This document shows positions 54,758 through 64,000 of a stretch of DNA of 64,000 nt, in pieces. The DNA is from Ramazzottius varieornatus (Eukaryota; Tardigrada; Eutardigrada; Parachela; Ramazzottiidae): the NCBI GenBank assembly GCA_001949185.1, contig BDGG01000012.1:348634-412633 (forward strand), given 5' to 3'. The number at the start of each line of letters is the position of its first letter. Position 1 is the stretch's first letter. A program made the position numbers and the translations under genes. The notes beneath the pieces were generated by a model. That model was not told where the DNA came from, did no database searches, and saw nothing but the letters and a program-made list of their open reading frames with translations.

Positions 54758-55879
54758 TTATTCGGTCTTCTGTTTTTTGTTGGATCCGAAGAAGCTTGTC
54801 ATAAGCGTTTGCTTTCGATGTCCACTTCCTTTGGAGTGTCCTGCAAAGAAGCTTGTCATCTTGTCCTTCAGCTGCTTTTCATCGTACTTTAGTAGCTCTG
54901 TCCGCAAGGTCTTCGGTTCGTCTTCTGGCAGTCGGAGCTTATACTCGACCGTCAACCCGATCTCTTTCGGCAACTCCTTCAGCGACTCCACCAAAGCGCC
55001 GTAGAGTTCGCGGATGCTCTTATCGGGTATGTCGAAGAGCACTGCTTTGACATCTTGGAAACAACGACTGAAACCCTTTTCCGGATCGAAGTCGTATGTT
55101 CCGCCCAGCTTGTCCAGTGCAAGATTTCCGGCCAGGAAATCGCGCAACAATGGTAAGTAGAGAAACAATTGCAGCTTGATGTATTTTTGTTCGGCGTTCG
55201 ACGGTAGGTCTGTCGTCGAAAGAGTCTTCACATCGTTGATGACCAAAGTCTTGCCGTCTCTACCCAGCTTGACGTCGTCCATTTTGCCGGTTACTGGCGG
55301 TTCGAAGCCCATCACGAACCCAATCATCTGCACTTCCGGCGCGATGGCGCCCTCTGTGTTGGTCAACAACGACCTTAACGCGCGAAACGGGCCAACGAGA
55401 TACCGACTGGCGAACCAATCTTCATTGGAGTTGAGCCTGCTCAACTGAAGGTTTACAGGTACTGCCACCATTGCCGCCGTCGCTTTGACTTGGCTCTGTC
55501 GGTGGACGACGGCTCCGTCTCGAGCGCCCTGCATTCGATTGACAAAACAGAAACCTTCAGTGCCGTCATGCGCCCACTAACGTCCAGCGTCGGTTGATCG
55601 GGGACTGTCCTCTTAAACTCTTCCGGTTTGGGCTTTCGCTTGATGGGTTGAGCTTTCTCCCAGTGTGACGTTTTTGGACATTTCGCCGACAAAGTACCAT
55701 CTGGCACGGAAGGGTGGAAGTGTATGATCACGATCTTTGATCCATCGAAACACGGGGAACATTTGATGCGAGTAAACAGGCGTGTCGATATCGTCGTCTT
55801 CGTCAACCTCGTCCTCCTCGATATTGTTCGCGATCGCAGCTTTCTCTTGGGAAGTCGATGGTTCAGCCACTGACTCCAT
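54758..55879 (-). CDS. EXO5-like DNA exonuclease with C-terminal PIP box
   Basis: The PD-(D/E)xK core resembles exonuclease V (EXO5/Dem1), a single-strand DNA exonuclease in genome repair. Landmarks in order are GAVVHRQ, VPVNLQLSRLNSNEDWFASR, TGKMDDVKL with NDVKTL (active-site Asp and Asp-x-Lys), and QKYIKLQLFLYLPLLRDFLAG. The 3' exon runs from about 55532 to 54758. A 55-nt intron (GTTAGT...TGCAG, about 55587-55533) precedes it. The C-terminus is unusual: the cysteines that hold the iron-sulphur cluster in EXO5 are absent. Instead there is KDKMTSFF and then QTLMTSFF, the second a perfect PCNA-interacting motif. The N-terminal exon opens at ATG 55879 with an acidic stretch, but the frame must change near 55620-55760 and I could not place that junction. 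The N-terminus is therefore unresolved. Confidence 0.65.
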
Positions 55880-57355
55880 TCCGAGAAAGGGATGGATGAC
55901 CGTTTGGAGAGTTTGTACTTTGTACCGCTGTTTGTATACACGCAAGGTCACAACTCACAGCTTAGAACTCGCCTGTCGCTTGCAATCAAGAGGGAATTGA
56001 TAAAATAATTTGATGTGTAATGTTTGAAAACTGCATTGCGTGATGGATATTCTAGTAATCGAAGATGCGACGGGAAGACGAGTCACGAGTGAGCGGGGTC
56101 AGCCAAGAGGCCCAAAAGTCACACGAGTCCCCAGACCAAATCCAGCTGCAACGGTCGAAACTGAATTTATGATGTCATACTGATTATTAACCTGATGAGG
56201 TATGCGAAGAATTGTGCCGGTGCTGGTGGAGATGCTGTGAACTTGAAGTCCCTTTGTGGAAGTTCGGTTCACACATACCTATATGGCATCAGACCGATTC
56301 TCGAAAGTAATATCGAAGATACAGATGGGATTTGCGCAAGACGAAGTCACGTGGTTTGCCGTACTGGCCGGTAAAACCTCGTGACACGCACGCGCTTAAC
56401 TCATAGCCGAGCCACGCTTGCACTCATCATTCGAGTCGAGTAATCTTGTTGGCACGTTGTGTTCGGCTGATTGAAGTCTCAACATGAAGGCCTTGATTGA
56501 TTTCCGGTGAACAATTACCGCTTTTCGGAAATTTCAAATTTTCCAACGAGATTTTGTTCAGTAGAACAGTGCCTCTTCGATTCTGTTCTAAGTTTCGTCA
56601 TTGTTCTTCTGAAATGCCTTGTTATCATTGGGAACGGAACAGGTTTGTTTACCTGTTTTTTCGTGCGATTGCCAGTTACGGTTTACCACAAGACGGCTGT
56701 TTTCAGCAGAGCATACACTCTGGACAGTCTGTGCTATCGTCTCTTCTTGACGTTAAGGCAGTCCCTCCCGCGCGGAACTTGAATATTCCGCTTCATCAAG
56801 CTCGAAAGGGAGAGATCATTTAATACTTCTAACACCCGTAATCCTCTCCGTAATTAAAACCATCCCCTCACAGCAATATCAGATTAAATAGTGAAGACCT
56901 AAGCAGGTTGATGCGTGAATGTTTGGATACTGCTCAAGCCTTCTCGGTGCACTCGGTAGTGAGTGACGGTACAGTGGCGCAATAAGAGGATCTGTAAGCC
57001 AACAGGGTGCGCGACTCGACCGGGGGACACATGAGTGGTACGGGCTGTGTGAGTCACGGCTTCATTTAATGACTCCACGTGTGCACGGACAAGTCATTGG
57101 CTGTACTTATACCCAGCGCGTGCACAACTCCTAGTTCAAATGCGGCGAATTTTCATGGCGACGTCGTCTTGCTCGCATCACACCTGTAATCGTGCATTCC
57201 AAAGAACACAGTGGAACGTGTATGTCATGCATGAAGTACACTAAAATCACAACGTCAAAATGTCTCTATAGAAACAGAGGTCAAATTTTAATAGTGTGTG
57301 GCGTTACCACTGATACTACTTGGATGTGTTTCCGTAATATTACAGTGAACTTTTC
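55880..57355. other. Intergenic; no recognised gene
   Basis: About 1.5 kb lie between the EXO5-like gene and the SGNH hydrolase. The longest open frame (56497-56823, +) has no recognisable domain and no splice support. No RNA gene or repeat of the known families was seen. Confidence 0.4.
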
Positions 57356-58701
57356 TTACGCAAAGATCTCTGTTTTCTGCGAGTTGAAATCATAATTGTT
57401 CATTATTCTCATGATGGCATCCGTGATCTTGTCGCCTCCTTGCGTCGAGGGCTCTATAGGGTTCGCGTAGTCCTTTGGACTGGAAAACATGGTTTTGAGG
57501 TCGATGACAGGCAGATGGTTCCGAAGAGCCGCTTCAATTATCGCATCGTTCAGTGCCGTCAGTCCCATACTTGCCACTGTTTGCTGCGGAGAATCCCCGT
57601 AACTGGAAGGAATGATACAGTCAGCTGAAGACCTGCCTATATAGAAGACCTAATTAACCTCTATTTACCTCTAACCCTCCTAGGAAAGTCGGGGAAAAAA
57701 TTTCTTGGGACATCGAAAAAACAGTTCCATTCTACTCAACTCGACACGCTCTTTCGAATGAGCCATACATGTTCAGGGACGAAAATGCTCCTGAAGCCGG
57801 ATACCGCACATCACGTGACCAAAAACTCCGAATTAACCAAATCATGCCACCTAGAACAACTTTTGACGCTGATTCTGATACGTATACTAGTGGTTTCGTT
57901 TCTCTCTGCCGTGAGATCTCTCGCATCTGAACTAGGCTCTTCTGGAGGTTAGAGGTCAGATACCCCCAGCCTGCTGTGATAGCTCTTTAGTTTCGCTCTT
58001 CGAGCAAGGAAACGTACTGGATATAACTCGAACCAAAACCGAAATGCTAACAGACGAAATTTCAAGAATTATCTTGTTACCTTGGATTATATATCGTGCA
58101 AATCGTAGTGGGAAGCTTCAGCTTCAACAACTGTTTCAACATTTCGTCATAGGAGTTCTTGAATCGCTTCCGTACTGCCGACAAGGCAATGAGCGCTTCG
58201 GCAACGCTGCCTACTGACTTGGATGTGACACCTTGGGCACCCAGAGCATCGTTCCCCCCGATGCTGAGGAATATGTCTACAACGAAGAAGAACACCTCAT
58301 AAATGTGAGAATGCTTAAAATAAGCAAGAGATAAACCTACGAGTAGCATCTTTGGGGATTCGACCAATCTGTCTGCGAATGACACCCTCCACCACATCTC
58401 CATCGATGGCTATCAGGCTGGCTTTCCATTCCGTGGGTATTTTGTCGTTCAGATGCTTTATCACGCTCTTCCCAGACCTTCCAACGTAGACTTCGTTGTC
58501 AAAGATGGAGTCTCCGACCAGAACAATGTGGACAGGCTGACCGGAAGTGGTGTGCGACATGGCAGCGTCGACACTGCTACGGGACGTCTTGGAGGCGTTT
58601 GGGATGAGCGAAGCCAGTCCTTTCAGCATATTCGACGAGCGAAAAGCTGAAAGGATAATAGTTATGGTTATCGAGGACACCAGCGTTACAATCGTACGCA
58701 T
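57356..58701 (-). CDS. SGNH/GDSL-type hydrolase
   Basis: This is an esterase/lipase-like hydrolase of the SGNH fold. Three exons (58701-58341, 58276-58081, 57602-57356) give 267 residues in frame. Block I is IVLVGDSIFDNEVYV with the nucleophile Ser. Block III is IFLSIGGNDAL with the Asn. The C-terminal catalytic region has NPIEPSTQGGDKI, as in small bacterial-like SGNH proteins. The start at 58701 (MRTIVTLVSS) is the first ATG, and upstream frame extension begins with TTG only. The first 20 residues are hydrophobic (SSITITIILSAF), suggesting a signal peptide or membrane anchor. The substrate is unknown. The gene is divergent from Nprl3. Confidence 0.8.
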
Positions 58702-59149
58702 AAGATCGAGGATGAGGATGAGGACGAAAACGTACCTGAAAATCGGCGATAAAAATTTTTGGAAAATTCTGCTCGTTTTCTTGACGCAGTGTTTGCGTTC
58801 AATAGACAAATCAAGTGGAGATCAGGCTGGCATGGATGTACCGGTAAGAATCATGGAATGGCTTGACAAACAGCACTGCAGAGGGGGAAATTTGGCAGGC
58901 CGACACAAACCACTCTGTCGGACTATCGGCACATCCATGCCAGCCTGGAACCAATAATGCTTGATTGTCTCAGGAGCACGCCCAGTTGATTGACCGGAAG
59001 TCAGCATAATGTTCTCTCTTTCTTTGCAGTTACATGATCGATCATGGGATCCTTCATTTCGTAAATCTTTGTCGCTGGTACAGATGCCGCATGAGGAAAA
59101 GGTTTCACTGGTCTGAACCACCGGAGCTGACGGACACATTGCAACCGAG
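58702..59149. promoter_or_regulatory. Shared upstream region of the SGNH hydrolase and Nprl3
   Basis: About 450 bp lie between two divergent start codons, with an inverted-repeat element at 58823-58947 in the middle. Both promoters must be here. No specific motif can be named. Confidence 0.45.
58823..58947. mobile_element. GGCTGGCATGGATGTACC inverted-repeat element, copy 2
   Basis: The arms GGCTGGCATGGATGTACC and GGCACATCCATGCCAGCC are nearly perfect. The interior TTTGGCAGGCCGA and GGCTTGACAAACAGC is the reverse complement of copy 1 at 32438-32547. It is 125 bp long and sits between divergent start codons. Confidence 0.75.
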
Positions 59150-61161
59150 ATGAGCTTTAGCATCCTGGATCCGCTGGGAGTATTCTTCTCCATTTCCGGT
59201 GCCAAAGGAGAGCGTCTGCTATTCCGTTACCCGTTTGAAATTCTCGAAGGACGCAAGACCCGCGGAGCAAACCCGTACTCCCTGATCGTCACTGAAGATA
59301 TCAAGAACCGCTCTTCAAACGCTGAAAATACTGTTGACAGCAAGCGTTGTTCACGATCGTCCTCCATGGTCGACGATGTCGGTGTACCATCTGGAGCACA
59401 ACGCCTCAGAAGCTTCTCCGACAAAACGTTGGCTCACATCTTCGCATTCAACATTAAGACTCCTCTGTACAACAAAAAGTTCGTCGTCAAGATCGATGAT
59501 GTAGTGTTCGTCGGACATCCCATGCATATTACGGCTGGAATAAATTTGCGGGTGAGGTGTGTAAGAATAGTGTAATACGAGATACGCAGCTGGTGGGCAG
59601 TACGGTATAGCTATGTGCGTTCAAAACTGAAATGTGGTACGGGAAGTCTAAGCTTGTGGCCTACCAGAACTACAAGTTATTGTAGTGAGTGTAAACTATC
59701 TTACAGCTTCTCAGTTCTCATATTGCAGGCACTCAGAGAAATTCCTGCAAACGTCGACAAGCCACCTCAAGATCCTCTCCAGCGTCCTTCGCACACCGGA
59801 TCGTCCATTTCGATGTTTCATATCGTATTCGCCCTTCGTGCTGAAGACGTATCCCACTTCGTCATAGACTTCTACCACAAGCTTTCACTCAAACTGGCTC
59901 TTGCCATCAACCACGAAGAACAGCGCGATGACTTCCTTCAGAAGCAAGTTAAAGGCCTGACGTCCACCATCGAGGAAGTCGCGGAGAGCAACCGCAAAGG
60001 AGGCCACTCGCCGGTCTCTCCCTACGGTGTGGCTCTCGGGAAGAATCAGCTTGCCATCCTCCTCCAGCGAGTCTACGACGATATCGTCAGAGAAGGAAGG
60101 ACCAGTGTCCGGGTGAACAACTGGATCAACGTCAGCTTCTGTTTGCTTCCGAAGATCCATAGGGACGTAGAACTGAGTGAGGCTGCCTTGTCGGAGCACA
60201 TAAGGAGAATGAAGCCCTATCATGGCTTGCTTTTGCTCAGTTCCGAGCAAGAAATTGCCAGTGATTTGCCCATCGATGCATCCTCCGGTTTACTTCGCTT
60301 TCTTCGGATAGTCTCCCCTTTGTGTAATTTCCAGCAGCTCGCTATGGAAGCTGGCACCACGCTGAACCAAGTAAGAACAAGATAGTGGTAGAAGCAGATG
60401 TTCCAGTAAGACGAATGCGTAATTTGGCAGATAGTAAATTTGCATACACGTACATACGAGTACGCTACCTTGAACGCGCAGCTTGCAGTACGTAGGTTCG
60501 TGGTTTGTGGAATAACAGTTCGGTACCTTTATAGGTCTTCGCTATGGCCGGTCATCTGATCTACTGGGCGAAAGCCCGACTGATCTTTCCGGTGTGTGAG
60601 ACCAACGTCTACGCGATCTCGCCCAACGCTTCGATCAAAGTTCTGTCAGACAACGTCGAAGAGTTCCATCAGAAGTTCTCCGATCCAAGCCTGCTCGAAA
60701 TCCTTTCCGATTTCTCCATGCCACAGCCACTTCGTGACGTCGTTCCTCCCTTCTCCGACAATATGGACACAGGGAAGTTAACGCAGATAGTCATATGGTG
60801 CCTGAAGAAAGAACTTCTAATGCAGCTGCATACCTACGTCTGTTTGATACCGCCGGACGTGAAGGACCTGCGATACCTGCGCAACGACAAGCTTGACTGG
60901 ATGTCGTTACCCTATGAAGTTAAAGACAAGGTTATGCTGAACCCACTGCTCAAAGATGAACAGCAGCAGGCTGATTTTACCGCTTTTATGAAACTCGTTC
61001 CTCATTTACGGGGGAAAGTTCACTTGGAAGAAATCATGTTTGATCTAAACCTTAAACGTTCTCAGCTCATTATCATATTAGACAAGTTTCGTGACGTTCT
61101 AGTTCACGCGGCTCACGAGGATCCAAACTTACAATGTTTTGATAAACGAAACGTTCCATAG
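59150..61161 (+). CDS. NPRL3: GATOR1 complex subunit NPRL3
   Basis: This is a subunit of GATOR1, the Rag GTPase-activating complex that switches off TORC1 when amino acids are scarce, at the lysosome surface. Three exons (59150-59551, 59729-60370, 60535-61161) give 556 residues, against about 569 in human. The N-terminal longin-like domain shows GERLLFRYPFE and the VKIDDVVFVGHP strand. SISMFHIVFAL and VIDFYHKLSLKLALAI follow. The C-terminus has winged-helix segments (LHTYVCLIPP, LEEIMFDLNLKRSQLI). All splice phases agree. Intron 2 (60371-60534) contains short TACGTA-rich repeats. The gene is divergent from the SGNH hydrolase and convergent with bystin. Confidence 0.93.
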
Positions 61162-61953
61162 TCATTCACTTTTGTTGTGTTTCGTTTTTGTTTCTTTAGT
61201 GACTGCCAAAAGCTCAAAGCTTCAGGAAAATATAAATTCGCAAGGGATGTATCAATTGTATCAAAGCGGAAATATCGGTCTAGCTTTTGGTGATGACCTC
61301 GCTACAGGTTTGAATACTGACCAATGCCCATTTCAAGCTAACGCGTAAAGCTGCTAGTTTCATCTGCAAATCCCGGATACGAAGAACTGACCTTGTTTTG
61401 TGCATTCGTTTTCGAGACCCCCTTACGAACCAACCTGCAAGAAAAGACGACCGACTCCGGAAGATGGCGGATACCTGTATATCAGCAGCGACCAAGTCTC
61501 TCAGTGGCTGAAGTGAAAGTTCGTCATGGAGAGCGGGGAATACGAAGGTCAGTACTGTCGAAATATCAAAAGATGCGTATAGACTCTAACGTTCCTCTGT
61601 TTTGGGTATAGGCTACATTTAACGAACCACTCATCCAACTTGCCGTCAAATCTGGAAGTTTCAAGAGGATATGTGGCAGTTCTTTTCAGAAAAGATATTC
61701 GAAGGCACTGTCTGTGTGCGTTTCGAGTGCAACGCACAAGTTTCACAAAAGCTATCGGTACTGTGGCGAAAGATATTGCGCTTTAGACGAATTCGGTAAC
61801 GTTCTAGTCCTCGCTAGAACGAATATTTCGACGAACGTATGTGCCGTAATCATTTCTTGTGTTTTACGTCAGCTGTTTCATTAGACAAAGCTTTATAATA
61901 TGCCAGGATTTTGTTGTGTCAACAGAGAATGAAAGATATTCGCCAAACATGAT
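61162..61953. other. Intergenic between convergent Nprl3 and bystin
   Basis: About 790 bp with no recognised gene. Short open frames (for example 61393-61611 +) lack any family signature. It should contain the Nprl3 and bystin 3' UTRs. Confidence 0.45.
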
Positions 61954-63984
61954 TTAGCTTTCGTCCATGCGAATACCCTCTTCCAAGTCTCGTCCCTTTG
62001 AATTCACCAGTTCGCGGCGTAATTCTGGAGAGATTTGATAATGATGCTGAAGCTTGGTTAGTTCCATCAGAGCGTCTCGTTGCTCGCTGGCTATATCTTC
62101 CTTGTAGTGTTGAACGAATGTTAACAGACTCTGATGCCAAAGTACCGGCAACTTCCGCTTTTCACTCATAAACCTGTATGAAGAAAGGACATATTAATAC
62201 AGGAACTAGCTCAATTGGGCAAAGAAACTGGACAATATCGCGCTTCTCCAAGTAGCGCACACTTCCAGCCAATAATAGTGAAGGTGTGCGCCACTTAGGA
62301 ACTCGAAAACAATGGTTTTTCGAGTGACGCACGCTCTCGGTCAATGAAACCAGAAACATGCGGCACTTGGGAAAACAACCTTATCGAGTTTGTTTGCCGC
62401 GCTCCTACATACAGGAGAACTTAGCACTGGTGGACTAAGTTGGACGAACAATAAGCGTCATCAATTGTATGCACGTACCGCAAGAAATGGTACACTGTGG
62501 CGTCGATAACTCGATAAGGCAAAGCGTACTTCTTGTCCAGGAGAATCTTCAAGAAGACGCTGTTTGCCCCGCTGTATTCCATTTCGGCGATCTTCACAAC
62601 CGCGGCAGCGGAATGAAGCATCGGGATGGAGTTCTTAGCAATAACGCCCGCAATAATAACGGCTTCACGCAGCGAACATGTCCCGCTCTGAGAAAACCAC
62701 ATATTTACTTAAGGTTCCCAAAAATTCGCTCATAAGGCTGTACCACGCAGTATTCCACTTACCTCGCACAACGGCAGCAGAAAACCTTTGAAGAATGCTC
62801 CTGGTTTGAAGAGGGCTTTCCGAAGAGCTTGATACAGATGGAAGTTGAGTCTTTTGTATTCGGCAATGTCGTCGCGAACACGGGGAAGTAGAACTAGATT
62901 GTAAAACCTAAAACAAGAATAACCATCATGTGCCAATGTAGTTTCTTCTGGTTGCAATTCCAACAGGGAAATTTAAGTGTGTTAACAATGAAGTTTACCT
63001 TTGTGCTAGACGATCTTTCAAGTTGGACGCAAACAGTCGAGTAGCTTGAAACACGGCTGCGGCGGACCACGTTTCCGGTTCGGTGAGGTAAAGCACCTGG
63101 AAAGACATGGAAACAATGTGGTTACATAAACATGACTCGAGTTAACTTCCGGTTGATCAGCTACTGTTACCTGTTCCCAATTGGGCAGTTTCGGAATGAT
63201 CTTAAAGGCTTTCGGTAATTTCCCACTGCGATATTTTTGGAGCACATCTCGAACGCCCTGATATAGTTCGACGATAACCGGATCGAGCTTTGAGATGATC
63301 AAGCTAGCTGGTTCCGAGACGACCGTGTCCAGCTCTGTCTTCTTTTCTGATAGTTTCTCGCGCAGTAACTCCTGCAGAGTCTTCTTTCCTGGCGCGTCTT
63401 TGGGCATGAAGAGCTCCAAGGCTTTCTCGTCCTCTTCCGTGATATTCTAAAAGCACATAAAACGATGCTTTGGCTCAGTGGATTATATACACAAAGAAGA
63501 CCTACGACAGGCTCGTAGAATTCTTGTGTCTCTTCCTCCCGGTCCTCTCCATCAGATTCGTCGTCCGACTCGTCCTTCTTCGATCTCTTCGACAGCACCG
63601 GAATTCTGTTCACAGCGTTTTCGGTAACCGCGAGCATGTGGTAAGTAAGCTTGACATTAACTTACCTCTTTTCAGGCTTCGATGTAAATGCTGGAGGTTG
63701 TTCGTTCGCAGCGATCTCTTCTTCTAGCTCTTCCTGCTGCTCACGAGCTTGACGGAGGATGTTCTCGGACAGACTTCCCGTCACGTACTAACAATAGAGA
63801 AAGGACTCGTTAACCTGAATGTCGGTACGCCAGTGACACTTACCTTATCTGGTTCATCCTGTCGCAGTCGTTCTTTCTTCCTGTTGGTCACGCGAGGAGT
63901 ACCGTCGGCAAGGATTTGATTAGCGAGCGACTGCTCCTTCGTTCGCGCCTGGTGAGATAGCTTTAGACGTTTAATCTTCCCCAT
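61954..63984 (-). CDS. BYSL: Bystin (40S ribosome assembly factor)
   Basis: Bystin (yeast Enp1) binds the pre-40S particle in the nucleolus and nucleus and is needed for 18S rRNA maturation. Eight exons (63984-63844, 63787-63666, 63605-63506, 63446-63171, 63096-62999, 62907-62763, 62687-62479, 62173-61954) give 436 residues, against 437 in human. The N-terminus is basic ([12 protein letters not shown]), then acidic ([15 protein letters not shown]). The conserved helical-repeat core follows: [50 protein letters not shown] and [12 protein letters not shown], then [15 protein letters not shown] and [12 protein letters not shown]. Every splice phase is consistent. The intron between exons 7 and 8 carries a double hairpin element. 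Confidence 0.97.
62207..62405. mobile_element. GTGGCGCAC hairpin element, double form
   Basis: There are two hairpins in a row. CAAGTAGCGCACAC faces GGTGTGCGCCACTTAGG, then GAGTGACGCACGC faces ACATGCGGCACTTGGG. The right end is GTTTGTTTGCCGCGCTCC. It fills most of the last bystin intron. Confidence 0.7.
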
Positions 63985-64000
63985 GAATCTGCCTTTGCGG

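Noticed and set aside
56497-56823. 108-residue plus-strand ORF in the gap before the SGNH hydrolase
   Set aside because: It has no domain, no splice structure and no homology that I recognise.
58702-58809. N-terminal extension of the SGNH hydrolase (SIERKHC...)
   Set aside because: That frame begins with TTG; the first ATG in frame is at 58701 and is followed by a plausible signal sequence.

Overview
The window is animal nuclear DNA. It holds spliced genes with GT-AG introns, many only 50-80 nt long, and encodes animal proteins: beta-spectrin, a PIWI-family protein, animal-type alpha-amylases and GATOR1 Nprl3. The gene content and compactness suggest an invertebrate. A small ecdysozoan such as a tardigrade is plausible, but the sequence alone does not settle the species. 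There are no operons, CRISPR arrays or other prokaryotic features.

Layout. Positions 74-2697 (-) encode DNA polymerase alpha subunit B. Positions 3571-4177 (-) hold an uncertain PDZ-like fragment. Positions 4863-12878 (-) encode a 13-exon PHF20/MBD-R2-like chromatin protein. Positions 13572-14383 (+) encode cyclophilin PPIL3. Positions 15049-19898 (+) hold a PIWI-like gene with several frame breaks and no catalytic triad. It is followed at 20260-20762 by a decayed copy of the last exon of the PHF20-like gene. Positions 21414-22626 (+) encode a tetraspan membrane protein and 22857-24695 (-) a secreted cadherin-like repeat protein. Two tandem alpha-amylases lie at 24977-29023 and 29562-32126 (-), the first with a tRNA-Gly in an intron. 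Positions 32127-38999 have no convincing coding sequence and look like the promoter and 5' leader region of beta-spectrin (39000-51590, +). Next come two tandem secreted cyclase-family proteins (52251-54219, -), an EXO5-like nuclease with PCNA-binding motifs (54758-55879, -) and an SGNH hydrolase (57356-58701, -). The window ends with Nprl3 (59150-61161, +) and bystin (61954-63984, -).

Most genes are independent housekeeping units, so there is no single pathway. They cover replication priming (POLA2), chromatin (PHF20-like), splicing-associated proline isomerisation (PPIL3), starch digestion (amylases), membrane skeleton (beta-spectrin), amino-acid sensing upstream of TORC1 (Nprl3) and 40S ribosome assembly (bystin). 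The tandem amylase and cyclase pairs are local duplications. The most striking non-gene feature is a dispersed hairpin element built on AAGTGGCGCACG / CGTGCGCCACTT, present in about 17 places in introns and intergenic DNA. It occurs in single-hairpin and double-hairpin forms. At least four other inverted-repeat families are present in smaller numbers.

Exon boundaries were placed by hand from homology, reading frame and splice consensus. For POLA2, the PHF20-like gene, PPIL3, both amylases, beta-spectrin, the cyclases, the SGNH hydrolase, Nprl3 and bystin the exon lengths sum to an unbroken frame. I found no clearly new multi-gene system.
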